Shown here in pieces: positions 48,101 through 60,800 of a stretch of DNA of 64,000 nucleotides. How positions within the stretch are numbered: position 1 is the stretch's first letter; each line of letters starts with the position of its first letter. Under the pieces are notes generated by a model. It saw only the letters and a list, made by a program, of their open reading frames with translations. It searched no databases and was not told where the DNA came from. The translations under genes were made by a program, and so were the position numbers. The DNA comes from Apostichopus japonicus (taxonomy: Eukaryota > Echinodermata > Holothuroidea > Aspidochirotida > Stichopodidae), in assembly GCF_037975245.1 (NCBI RefSeq), contig NC_092568.1, positions 3,689,001-3,753,000 of the forward strand, read 5' to 3'.

Positions 48101-49120
48101 CCGTATATAAACTGTAAATGCGACTTTGCGTCGAGTTTGGGTGTTAATAACACCATAAATGATACCGTCCCCCGAGGTTTGTTGGTATGGGGTGATAGAG
48201 GGTGACGTCAGCTACCATGGGGACTCCAATGATACTGAGTTACAGATTTGATTTGTTAGCCAAAAATCGTGTTGAAAAACCGTATATAAACTGTAGATGA
48301 TACTTTGCGTCGAGTTTGGGTGTTAATAACACCTTAAATGATACCGTCCCCCGAGGTTTGTTGGTATGGGGTGATAGAGTGTGATGTCAGCTACTTTGGG
48401 GACCCCAATGATACTGAGTTACAGATTTGATTTGTTAGCCAAAAATCGTGTTGAAAAACCTCATTTAAACTGTAGATGATACTTTGCGTCGAGTTTGGGT
48501 GTTAATAACACCCTAAATGATACCGTCCTCCGAGGTTTGTTGGCATGGGGTGATAGCTTGTGACGTCAGCTACCATGGGGACCCCAATGATACTGAGTTA
48601 CAGATTTGATTTGTTAGCCAAAAATCGTGTTGAAAAACCGTATATAAACGGTAAATGAGTCTTTGCGTCGAGTTTGGGTGTTAATAACACCCTAAATGAT
48701 ACCGGCCCCCGAGGTTTCTTGGTATAGGGTGATAGCTGGTGACGTCAGCTACTTTGGGGACCCCAATGATACTGAGTTACAGATTTGATTTGTTAGCCAA
48801 AAATCGTGTTGAAAAACCGTATTTAAACTGTAAATGCGACTTTGCGTCGAGTTTGGGTGTTAATAACACCCTAAATGATACCGTCCCCCGAGGTTTGTTG
48901 GTATGGGGTGATAGCTGGTGACGTCAGCTACGTTTTTGCTCCCCAATGATACTGAGTTACATATTTTATTTGTTTGCCAGATGCGGTTTTGAATAACAGT
49001 ATATATATGCTACGTTTTACTTTCAGTTGCTGAGTTAATTGTTAATAACCCCCTGCCCGACATCGTCCCTCACGGTTGTTGACATACTTCGGTAGAGTGT
49101 AATGTCAGCTTTAACGTTCG
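45183..49120 (+). repeat. Right tandem array, about 21 units of 179 bp
   Basis: The anchor word GATACTGAGTTACAG (one unit has GATACTGTG) recurs every 178-182 bp from 45368 to 48946, preceded by one partial and followed by one strongly diverged unit. The orientation is opposite to the left array. The first four or five units are practically identical to each other, while the later ones are mosaics of a few variants (GCGACTTTGCG or GATACTTTTCG; CCGTATATAAAC or CCTCATTTAAAC; ACCATGGGG or ACTTTGGGG), which indicates local homogenisation. Confidence 0.95.
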
Positions 49121-49479
49121 CCCCACCCTTCTTCATGTTTCCCATTAAGCTTTGTTTGCAAATATATTATCTTTTACCCTAAACTTACGCTTTTCGCTGA
49201 TATTCGGGGCAGGTCTGATATTTTAAGAGCTATAATTTTGCTTTACTACGATAATGAGTTAGGCCATACCCTGACTTTGGGGATATTTTATACCCAGTTC
49301 CATAATTACGAGTTTGTCGGGTGTGAATCTCTTATAATAAATTATTTAATGCATGGAACGTCCAAAAGCCTGTCTTTCCCTCCTGATTGCAATCGATTGA
49401 AAGCATTCGATCATTCAATTTGCTTTAAACACATCATTTTTGCCACATGGCTCATTACAAAGGCCACTACACAACTCCG

Positions 49480-49616
49480 TAGTATCATTTGCACTTTCTA
49501 GCATTTTTTGGTCGCCCTTATTGGTCGCTCTTATTGTTCGCTACTATTGGTCGCTCTTATTGTTCGCCAACTTCAGCCCGATGTCGCTCTTATTGTTCGC
49601 CAACTTCAGCCAGATG
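49480..49616 (-). repeat. Right terminal inverted repeat of the foldback-like element
   Basis: Reads inward CATCTGGCTGAAGTTGGCG, GCGAACAATAAGAGCGAC, then a second tip copy ATCGGGCTGAAGTTGGCG, more GCGAC/GCGAAC words and AATGATACTACGGAG. It matches the left end at 34860-34960. Confidence 0.8.
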
Positions 49617-49623
49617 TGCACAG

Positions 49624-50920
49624 CTGAGTAATACCGGTCTGAGTAATTCGGTCGCAACTAAAGAGCTGGGTAGCACTATATGGCTAGCCTGGCCTAACAT
49701 GACCGAGGTTTCTAAACTCACGATGCAGAATTCGTGCACAAGAAACGGGGTGTACAGAGTTTCACACCGCATTGCCTTTCATTTGTAGACAAGTTGGTAT
49801 TATGTGCCTAACGTTAGGCCTGCAATTTAACATAAGAGAGTAGTGATATGTAGGCTAGGCCTAGAATAAATACCGCTATTGTTGTAGCCTATGCCCAACG
49901 TAAAGCTAGGCCTAGCCTTGCTCTTTTACGTAGGACACGGAATGTAGTGACAGGTGCGTCGACTGCTAGCCTAATTTAGGCAGTCCTAGCCTTTTCAGTA
50001 TTATTTTATAACATCAACAGAATGTGTCAGACCACTGCAACATTTCCTGACAATCGTGTGTGTGGTAAGTGTAAACAACCTTTACATGTTAGAAAATTCA
50101 ACCAAGGCCTAGTCTAGTGAACTAGAAACTATAAAGTGGAAAAGGATAGCACAAATCCACTCCCATTCATAATTTAGGGGAGTTTGTGTTGCAGATTAGG
50201 GCTAAAGGGTTAACTAGGGGTAATGTTGCACTTGTTGGGCACTTGACGAATCCATAGCCTCTTAACCTAATGTACTAGGCCCAACCCTAATCCCCAAGGC
50301 TAACATACCAAAAGAGCCAGCTCAGGATGGATAGGATCAAATAGCATCAGTGATTGTTCTAGTTGATTCATCAGTGATTGTTCTTGATTGACCCTAGGCC
50401 TATACGGTATAGCTCTATTGCATTCCTATAACTGTACATTGTTAAAGTCCAGGGCACTAAAACAATCACAGTGGAAGGAAGAAACAAGAAGTACATGGCA
50501 ATTGATTTTTGTATGAGCACTTTAATTAGAAACATGTGAGGAAAAAACTTCTCAGTGAAGTTAGTGCACATTATCAATTATGATTTCCTGAAGGTGCTTG
50601 TGCAGTGTAAAGCACCTTTAGTATGTGATTTGAATACAGCCTACCCTGAAACCATAATGATCTGGCCTCTTCTCAGGAATATGCATGTATACATGAAGGA
50701 CAGCCGAGCAAACTCTTATAACGTTTTTTTCAGGCCTATATGATGTAGCATGATGTCTGCCCCATGACCTATAGGTTCCTGCTTCTCTTGATCTACATAA
50801 CAAACTTGCTGCATTAATCAGTGTTGTAAATGGCATCTTCTTTGGATTTGGTGTAAATTTCTAGTTTCATAATAGGAAATGGGGCTCCAAAACAACTTCA
50901 TACACAATAGCTGCACAGCA
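49624..50920. other. Upstream region of ZFYVE26
   Basis: Contains TAGGCCTA words. A consensus donor (GTAAGT) at 50065 after TGTGTGTG could end a non-coding first exon. No CDS supported. Confidence 0.35.
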
Positions 50921-50929
50921 GTGATGATA

Positions 50930-51162
50930 ACTGAGGTGCCAAGTAACCTACCTGACTTTTCGAGAGAGTGGTCAGATACTTTACACTCTGGTCCGTCAGA
51001 TGGTGACATAAAATGGCCCCGAGAGCAGGAATGGTTGCAAAAATTACATGCCTGCCTTTTAAACCTCTGCAAACTTATGGAAAAGAGGTTTGACCACTAT
51101 GAGCTGGTGTTCAACCATAATCATCACACAGATAGGGTTTTGAACACAGTTCTGTTGGCTCA
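50930..51162 (+). CDS. Unrecognised candidate exon
   Basis: An open segment reading TEVPSNLPDFSREWSDTLHS, GPSDGDIKWPREQEWLQKLH and ACLLNLCKLMEKRFDHYELV, ending NTVLLAQ at a GTAACC donor. It has the residue mix of a genuine helical protein segment and is much better than the other open stretches around it. The 5' limit is uncertain: an in-frame ATG lies at 50879, and there is a CTGCACAG acceptor candidate near 50920. It may be an exon of a separate gene or an upstream alternative exon of ZFYVE26. No family recognised. Confidence 0.35.
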
Positions 51163-51831
51163 GGTAACCTTTGGATTTACTAAAGCAAAAACTAAAACAC
51201 AAGTGTCCAACTATCCATTTCCTTGAAAACATCTCAAAACTTTGTAGTTCTTCAGAACATGAAACCTATTGGAAGATTTTCAAATTTTGAAAAAAACCTC
51301 TAGTATTCCTAGTCCATGGTACCAACATAAGCTACTCCCAGTGAACATTTTGAGATTTTGATGACACAGCAAGCTTTCAGCACCCAAAATTTTAGAAGGA
51401 ATGTCAGTTTTGTGTCATCAGCAAGCTTTCTCTTCTCAAGAAAAAGGTATTAATAACATAAAGGTCATAATTACTAGCAACTCTCAGTGCCAACAAGTAA
51501 CAATTGATATGCATTCCATTTAAGCTTCAGCTTCTAGAACCATTAATGTGGGTGCATTGTGTCTAATGATCACATCGGCAAGCTATCAAAAAGATATCAA
51601 TAAAACTTGTGTAATATTTTACATTATGTTATTTCGCATGTATGCTGCAGTTCATTGCTATTTCTCTAGATTACTTTCATTCACACAATACTCAGGCCTT
51701 TGTAGTATATTTTTCATTACGTCTTTATTACCTGCCTTTTGAATTTACAGTATGCCTACTCTGTTCCTCATGCATGATTGTACATCTATTTCATTTACTT
51801 GTTAATATGCATTGTTCTTGTGTTTCTACAG

Positions 51832-51897
51832 GGCTACCAGCAGTAAAGTGGTAACAGAGATATTTTATTTAACAAAGTCTCTGTGAGAACACACAAT
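51832..51897 (+). other. 5' UTR part of the first coding exon of ZFYVE26
   Basis: A strong acceptor (TGTTTCTACAG, ending at 51831) precedes the start codon by 66 bp, so the ATG exon is probably the second exon and an upstream non-coding exon exists. Confidence 0.5.
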
Positions 51898-54800
51898 ATG
51901 GATCTGCCATCCCATCATCCATTTGGACAAGAGGCTTCAATATCTCTGAAACAGCTGTTCGTAGCCTTCTGCAATAACCTTAAGCTCGGCCAGTGGGAAC
52001 TGGCCAGGGCCTGCTTAATCTCATTGCATGCACAAAATGAGACTGATAGTGGTGTACCCCAAGCTGTCGATCTCCTACAGGCCTTGGCAAAGAATCCTCA
52101 CAACACTTGGTAAGGTTGTAAAGTAGTTTAGTTTTTATAGTCTCCTATAGATGCTGCATATTTAAGCAGCTCTTTTAACATTCATGTTTTTATCTCAATA
52201 CATTACATGTATAGAGATATTGTAACAGTAAGTGGGACTCTCTCTTCTCTTAAAAAATTTTCAGCGTCTTCATACGAAGTTCTTTTTCTCTGAAATTTCC
52301 AGAGCAAGCATATATCATATAGGCCAACAAAAGTTACTATTTTTTATTCCAGAATTGTATCTCATTCCATGACTTTTTCACCGATTTATGTCAAAATTTG
52401 GCCAAATCCCCTGAAAAACTGTTGAACCAAGGCTTTTTTGCACACGCTACAAAACTTGTTTGTTTCCTTGTTTTTGATAATTAAGCCCCGCCTCCAAGTT
52501 TGGTTTGTAGCAGATTGGCAATGACTCAAGCCCCGCCTCCAAGTCTGGTTTGTAGCAGATTGGCAATGACTCAAGCCCCGCCTCCAATTCTGGTTTGTAG
52601 CAGATTGGTTAGGACCCATGGCAGCTACATGTTAGATATACGAAAATGGCCACCCTCGCGACTAATTTTCTGTACTGTTGTGAGATATGCTGCTGGTACT
52701 GGTAGTGCATTGCACACTAATTTCATACACATTGTCGTACTACATTTAGTTTATATTAGGACTTCGTCTGTTTATAGCTCCATGGTTTTAGTAATATCAA
52801 TTTAAGGATTGTACTGTTGTTCAGGTAGTTTTTCAGAGCAAGAGTCATGATAAGTTTGTTTGATTGCCCATCAGGTATTTTTGTATAATTACGTATACAC
52901 ATTGTTGTGTTTACAAGTTTAGGCTAGGCCTACAGTAGTGCATCCTATATTAGACCTTCATTTAGTAATGGCCACATTAGCATTGTACTGGTGGTGTTCA
53001 GGCAGTTTTGGGCCAGGGTGCAGTAAGTTTGTTTGATTGCCTTACAGTGTGTTTTAATTTTAACTTAAGTTTCCAACTTATATTTTAACTGTGACTCCAT
53101 AAATTTAACAAAATGTGAATGGTATAATACAACAACTATTAATTTGGAATAGAGTGTATATTGTGCATTTCTAGAATGAAGCATCATTATGAATTAACAG
53201 CTTGTTTGGTATATTTCTTTAACCCCCCCCCCCAAAAAAAAAAAAAAGAATTAAGAACAAAAATTATAATCTATCACATTTTATTTTCACTGGAGTATGT
53301 ATAAAAGAGGAGCCAGCCATAGCATCACAACTTTTATAAGACTATAAAAATTGGATAAGTTTATGTTTTATTTATAAGGATATAAGATGTATAACTATAA
53401 GGTTATAAGAAGTATGTTTAGCGTTCTTTTGAACCTGTGATGTTTGACATCAAATATTCAAAGAATTAAAAGAAAATATTAAAATGGAGAGGAACTGGGG
53501 TGGCTATAAGGAGAGGAGGAGGCCACCCATCACTTTCAATTAAAAACTTGTAATCTACTTGTACATTATTTTTTCCAAGTCATAAATCCACGAAATCTTC
53601 ATGTCAAAATTATTGAGAAGGAAAAACGTGGGTTGTTTTGATACTTGGAAGTGTACACAGTTTTGATGGTAGTCACCACTACAGTCTACAGTAACGTACA
53701 GTAGGTCGATAGGCCTAGCTTTCTCAAGGTGGGCATCAAGAATATGGTCGAGTTGTTCGCCTCTTCTTATTTGACTGTTGTCATTGACGTCAAACTATAT
53801 GACCAAAAATATTATATATATTGATATTGATAATTGTAGAGACAGAGCAAAGATATGAAACTAGGAATCGAAATTAGAACTTCCAGTATTGAGATACTGC
53901 ATCATTGATGCTCTTGTTATTAATTTATTTGATACTGTTGGATAATAACATCACATGGAAGAAATAGCTTGCAATAGTGAAAGATTTATTTCAAATACCC
54001 ATTGGAGTAAAGGTTAAAACTGTGACTATGTTTGTGAAAACTAATTTGTAAAGGTCTCCAAGGACAAAATTTGTAGAATTATTTGGATTAATTAATTACT
54101 CCCATAGTTAATATTCATTTGGTGAATGAGTCGAGAATGGCATATTAGTACCTTTTAACCTTTAGTAATATTATTTGTATGATGTTTGAGTAAAATTGCC
54201 AAATTAGTAACTTGGTGACTAAATGCAAAAAAGGATTTTGAGCTAAAAGACTGCTTTCTGTCTTGAGTTGTACTTGAATGTATTTAATGAGCTATAAACT
54301 TTCATGTGATCAGGATTCTTGATCAAGGTACACCATACAGTTGTAACCAAGAAAAAATTGAATGTAACATCTGTGGTTGTTTGAGCTAAACAGTACAAAT
54401 GTGTAAAGGTTCACTAACAGATCTGTAGCATCCAAGTGTATTAGAAATTATTTACCTCATTCCTGTTTTTGGATCAGTGAGAAAAGTGGTATGGATATAA
54501 TTGTGAGGTATGTTTGATCTCCTGCACAATGAACATACTCTATGAGCTGGTGTTTATAGAATATTGTTTTTAAATAAGAAAACCAGTCCAGAGATTGTGC
54601 CAGTGAATGAACCTTCCGTATTGCTGCACAATAATTACAGAATAAATACAGAATACTTGTAACAGAAATGTGTCATTGTTAGTGATTAAAACTTGAAAGG
54701 CAGCTCATTAATTATATGTGTCTTGTTATGTATGCAAAGTCAAAAGGATGAGTACTTGTCAAATAAGTTCAAGACATCTAAATGTGGTGGTAAATTACTC

Positions 54801-57800
54801 TTGTAATTTCATACTTCAGTAAATGTCAATTTTTTTTTAAACTTTTTTCAAGCTTTGGATCTGACAGTCTGCCTTCTCCTGTACATCTCTCCTGGCATTG
54901 TTCCCAGCTTCTGAAGACTTTAACTACAACAGCCGAGGTAAAAATCTGACTAATTTATTAAAAAGCTTCCCACATGATGTAGAAAATGCTGACCTGATTC
55001 CAACTTTAATACTGTAAATTCACCATAATAGACAGCTTGTAAGGATAAATATTTTATCCTAACCATGTGCTCCACAGCGACTTTCTTTCTTCGTAGGTCT
55101 GGGCAGGGATATGATGGAAGCAATGCATAGATGAAAGATTTGTAGATTAGTGTAGCATATTCTTCATGGAATGATATTTGTAGGCAGAAACAAATATAAT
55201 CAAGAGACTTAATATAGTTTGGTGTTTAAAATGGTGTCAGATCTTATGATCATGCTAGAAAGCTAGGCAGATACGAAACATGGCAGTACAAATCCAGTTT
55301 TGCTATCAGGATTTGGTTAATTGCTTGAAACCGTTTTGTGCTTTGTCAAAGTAAATATCATTAACAAGGTGCAGAATACTAAACATGCTTAATTTAAAAT
55401 AGAAAGAAAGTCGTTATTGAAAATTTTCTCACATAAGACTGACTTTCTTTCTGCAACAAGCCCTCTTTTTATACATCTGTTCTGCAGTTTTTCGAAAGTC
55501 TTTAAAAAAAAAAGGAATACAAAAATGTATCATGAGGTATACAGTCATTTGTTTCCATATTACACTGTGCATTACAAATTACATACTGCCTTGTTATACT
55601 GTCACATAAATAGATCGTTACACAGTGTGAATCTGTGTCGTCATGATTATTTGTAACAGTTTGGGTGATATCCAAATGGCACAATTTCTTCCAAACCTCA
55701 AAAACGAAATAGTCTTGTTTTTTAGTTCCTTGAAAATGTAAATGTAAAAGAAAATGAAAATACTATAGAATTTCCCAGAAATTGAACAATCTTCAGTTAC
55801 AAACATTTCAGTGAAGGTGAATGGTTGTGAATGGAAACTCTTAGTTAATGGATGTACAATATAAATCATTCCATAAAATAACTGCTAATTTTCACTAATC
55901 ACTATAAGCAATTCTCTGAAAAGTTTATTTTTTATTTCATATTTTGAAGGACTATTGACCTCTGCAAAATTTGTAGTATGATCAAAGCAATTGTGACTTC
56001 ACTGAATGTAACAGCCATGCAAGTGAGTTTCAGAGTTACTTCTTCTGATTATGGTTGTACTCCTTGGTAGATAGCTGAAAACAGTTATTACAAAATATTA
56101 AATTGCAAACCATGAGATGCGATTGCTTGTCAATTTATCGTAATAGACCATGAAAGGAAAATGAGCACTTTCTTGAAAGATCTAGCAATGCTACATCGTC
56201 AAACTCAATAAATCTTGTCATTTTTTATCCTCTTAACTTTAATTCATGATATCTGTTGGTGTGTTAATGGAAACATCGTTCTCTTTTCCCAGAATGCCTT
56301 GCCTCCTGAGTTTGAACTGAAAGTAGAGTTTCTCATGTTACTGATGAAAGTTCACGCAGAGTCTTCACCTCCAGTTTTCCAGGTAAAGCGATCCTACAAA
56401 CTCCCTTGTATATGCTGGAATTTACTCTGGTTACTGTTTATCAATTATGGATTTCTGGTTTAAAGGCTATTTGGGAATATGGGTCAATTTAAGCTGTAAA
56501 AAGTGCATTAAGTGATATCATTATATTTCCTGAATGGCTTACACATTTGGGAAGGGGAAGTAGATGGTGGTGGGGGGGGTGGGGGTGGAGATAGAGGTCA
56601 TAAGGATAGGAGAGGAGACAGAAGATTGAGGGTTCTTGGTGAGGGAGGCTGATGGAATAGGTGTTTTATAAGTGATGCCACTCCCCCTCCCTGTCCATAG
56701 CTACTCTACCATCTCAGTATCACATTAATGTATCAACATAACGTATTTCCGAAAGAAATGCATTTCAATGAACAATCGAGTACATTACCTTTGCATATAT
56801 CTGTCACAAACAAGAACAATTCCTGTGGATATATATGCTATTGAGGTTGTGGATGATTTGCTGATTCTACTCATTGTCTGAATTACAAACATTGTGGACA
56901 TTACATTGTGGACATTACATTGTGGACATTACCCTGTGTGGACAACTGTGACAAAGTCATTACCTTATTTAATTCAACAGATGCTTTGGTAGTGTTCATT
57001 ACAGGCAGGATCAAATATATTTAAATTTCCATTGGAATGAAATTTAAAAATGTTTTAATTTGCTGTATAGAATGAATCATCAATTTTGAAGTAATCAATT
57101 TTCCATGAAAGGGAGAATCGAAATATTATAAACGTTTGTTCCTTTTTTTTTTTAAACAGGAGTTATATTCTTTTTACCTTGAACTTTTGACTGAGAAGGA
57201 AGAACCAGGGAGACTTCACCACAAGCCCTCTTTATCACGGCAAGCCCTTCAGTTCCTTCAAAAGACCCTCTTGCATAGTTCTTCTTTAGGTCACTCCCTC
57301 ATCAGTCAGTTACTCCTGCCTGGGCACGTGTCGTACCAAACGAGCAATCAATCGCTCCAGAAGGTTTACGCCACCTGTATCAGAGATTTACTGGCAGAGA
57401 TACGTAAAGACATCGCCAACAGCAAGGAGGACACGCCAGAGTTTGATGACCGGGTAGAAAACTTCATAACACTCTTAGCAAGGTGGGATCCACCATCGCA
57501 AACAGGGGACAATCAAATCGAGAGATTGTTTGAGGATATTTTGGACGTGTTGTCCAAAGTAAGCAATAAAAGCTTGACTCTGAGTGTCAGGTCTTCCCTT
57601 TTGGCTAGAGAGACGTCGCATTTGGCCCATTTGTACAGCAAAGTGCAGCAGAGGAAGTTATTTCAGAACTTAGAAGACTCTGTGGTACTCGAGAGGAGTA
57701 AATTAAAGGATTGCTCTCAAGATACGATACTATTGGTTGGGCTTGCATTAGAATATGATAGAGCAAAGGCATGGGAAACCTACAGTGCTCTGGTTCAAGA

Positions 57801-60800
57801 AAAGCAGATACACTTACTCGGTGAAATTGTTGTAAGTATCTTAATCTACAAGTGTTTAAAATAGTGGTATGTGTTTTAAATTGAGGTTTCAGTTGTTTAA
57901 AAGTAAAATTTTCTATGCTAATAGATGATTTTACCAAAAAAAGGTGGAGTTTGGGAGTAACTTGTGCATGTGTTTACAATTTTCTCCAGCCAAACTATTG
58001 TAAATCTCATGGGATGACAGTGTTGAACAGCTAACAAGCAGTATTTCTGTACTACTGCAGTACTTAGTATATGACAAGAGTGTTGAAAATGCTTCTAAGC
58101 TGTTTCACCACACTCTCATGGGATAGCAGAATTGAAAAAGCTTACCAAAATCAGACCAATTTTCTTTCACATAGTCTGCCACAAAAGTTGAAGACACAAA
58201 GTTAAATTAATATTGGTTTTTCTCTTTTACTGTAACTTGCTGGTCACTTGTTCCTTCCCAAAGAGATTCTTCTATGAATTTTTATCTCAATACATTACAT
58301 GTATAGAGATATTGTAACAGTAAGTGGGACTCTCTCTTCTCTTAAAAAAATTTTCAGCGTCTTCATACAAAGTTCTTTTTCTCTGAAATTTCCAGAGCAA
58401 GCATATATCATATAGGCCAACAAAAGTTACTATTTTTTATTCCAGAATTGTATCTCATTCCATGACTTTTTCACCGATTTATGTCCAAATTTGGCCAAAT
58501 CCCTCTGAAAAACCGTTGAACCAAGGCTTTTTTGCACACGCTACAAAACTTGTTTGTTTCCTTGTTTTTGATAATTGAGCCCCGCCTCCAAGTTTGGTTT
58601 GTAGCAGATTGGCAATGACTCAAGCCCCGCCTCCAAGTCTGGTTTGTAGCAGATTGGCAATGACTCAAGCCCCGCCTCCAATTCTGGTTTGTAGCAGATT
58701 GGTTAGGACTCATGGCAGCTACATGTTAGATATACGAAAATGGCCACCCTCGCGACCAATTTCTATACTGTTGTGAGATATGCTGCTGGTACTGGTAGTG
58801 TATTGCACACTAATTTCATACACATTGTCATACTACATTTAATTAATATTATGACTTCGTCTGTTTATAGCTCCATGGTTTTAGTAATATGTGTTTACAA
58901 GTTTAGGCTAGGCCTACAGTAGTGCATCCTATATTAGACTTTCATTTAGTAATGGCCACATTAGCATTGTACTGGTGGTGTTCAGGCAGTTTTGGGCCAG
59001 GGTGCAGTAAGTTTGTTCGATTGCCTTCTTAAGTTTCCAACTTATATTTTAACTGTGACTCCATAAATTTAACATAATGTGAATGGTATAATACAACAAC
59101 TATTAACTTGGAATAGAGTGTATATTGTGCATTTCTAGAATGAAGCATCATTATGAATTAACAGCTTGTTTGATATATTTCTTTAACCCCCCCCCCAAAA
59201 AAAAAAAAAGAATTAAGAACAAAAATTATAATCTATCACATTTTATTTTCACTGGAGTATGTATAAAAGAGGAGCCAGCCATAGCATCACAACTTTTATA
59301 AGACTATAAAAATTGGATAAGGTTATGTTTTATTTATAAGGATGTAAGATGTATAACTATAAGGTTATAAGAAGTATGTTTAGCTTTCTTTTGAACCTGT
59401 GATGTTTGACATCAAATATTCAAAGAATTAAAAGAAAATACTAAAATGGAGAGGAACTGGGGTGGCTATAAGGAGAGGAGGAGGCCACCCATCACTTTCA
59501 ATTAAAAACTTGCAATCTACTTGTACATTATTTTTTCCAAGTCATAAATCCACGAAATCTTTATGTCAAAATTATTGAGAAGGAAAAACGTGGGTTGTTT
59601 TGATACTTGGAAGTGTACACAGTTTTGATGGTAGTCACCACTACAGTAACGTACAGTAGGTCGATAGGCCTAGCTTTCTCAAGGTGGGCATCAAGAATAT
59701 GGTCGAGTTGTTCACCTCTTCTTATTTGACTGTTGTCATTGACATCAAACTATATGACCAAAAATATTATATATATTGATATTAATAATTGTAGAGACAG
59801 AGCAAAGATATGAAACTAAGAATCGAAATTAGAACTTCCAGTATTGAGATACTGCATCATTGATGCTCTTGTTTATTTTTGGTTTTACAATTTTGGGGTT
59901 GGGGAGGGGGGCATGGGGGTAGCATGAGGGGGATGTGGTGAGGATTGTAACTTTCAGGTTCAGAATTTAAGAATGCATTTGTGGACTCCTTTGAGAATGA
60001 TGTGTATTTTGCTTGCTTTTACTAAATATCATTAAATCCACATTCCTGTGACCTGCGAGAGTAAAGATGACATTTTTGGTTTTGACAAGTTGTTTTAAAG
60101 TTATTACCACCGTACTATGTACCACTGCACGTACCACTGCACAAAAGGGTATCAAGTTACATAACATTCCTAGAACTGCATGTCCAAAAGTACTTTTTTC
60201 TGGGGTCACCCAATTTTACAACCTTACATGATCATAATTCACATCTTTTTTAAATGTTTCCTCTAACTCTCGCAGAGTACTTGTCTAAAGTTTATCCAAG
60301 ACGGACTATTTGAGGAACTCACTATTCTACTTCAGCCGGTCGAATTTCAATGCCTTAAACCTCTAGTTCTTCTCATCGGATGGAATTATGTCACCAGCAG
60401 TTCATCAGCAGAAGATCTCATCCAGGCCCTTTGCCTGAATCAGGTATACAAATGAATCAAGGATATTTCAGACGTTGGTAACATTTTAGGACTGTGCCGA
60501 CCCCCGGCCTTCTTCAAGGTCAACACCCTCTTCCTCAAACTTCTTTCTGAATCTTCAATTCTCAGATTTAAAACTATAATTCTAGGGTAATTTGCAATCT
60601 TATGTAATCGTCTTCACTTTTAAAGTTTTGGTGAAAGCTTCTGAAGTCAGCCAGAAACTGATTTTGACAGACTGTTTTTTTTTTCACCAATAGATGGGAA
60701 AGACCAAAGTGGAAAGAAATTTCTTGTTTGGACTGATAATATTGTTTTATTAGAGTATGAGGTGCACTTGTGTGAATCAATCATGATTGAGCTTGCATCA

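Larger units (their letters stand above)
34860..49616. mobile_element. Giant foldback-like transposable element (14.8 kb)
   Basis: Left tip CATCGGGCTGAAGTTGGCG and right tip (reading inward) CATCTGGCTGAAGTTGGCG are inverted repeats, followed on both sides by tandem GCGAACAATAAGAGCGAC words and a matching AATGATACTACGGAG. Flanking direct repeats GTGCACAG (34852-34859 and 49616-49623) give a 7-8 bp target duplication. Inside each tip lies a long array of 179-bp units, minus-oriented on the left and plus-oriented on the right, so the arms form an inverted repeat more than 3.5 kb long. The layout matches foldback elements (Drosophila FB, sea-urchin TU) and Galileo of the P superfamily, whose long terminal repeats contain tandem units. 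No transposase is visible. The centre is filled with later hAT insertions. It is probably a non-autonomous element moved by an enzyme encoded elsewhere. Confidence 0.8.

Noticed and set aside
35060-49120. Repeated open frames of 60-92 codons in the 179-bp units as a protein family
   Set aside because: The unit length is not a multiple of three, the frames change between units, and conservation extends over the entire unit including non-coding parts. They are satellite by-products.
52386-52619. Repeating frame SATNQTWRRGLSHCQ as a repeat protein (also at 58471-58713)
   Set aside because: It is the minus-strand translation of three 45-bp tandem units in a dispersed intronic repeat.
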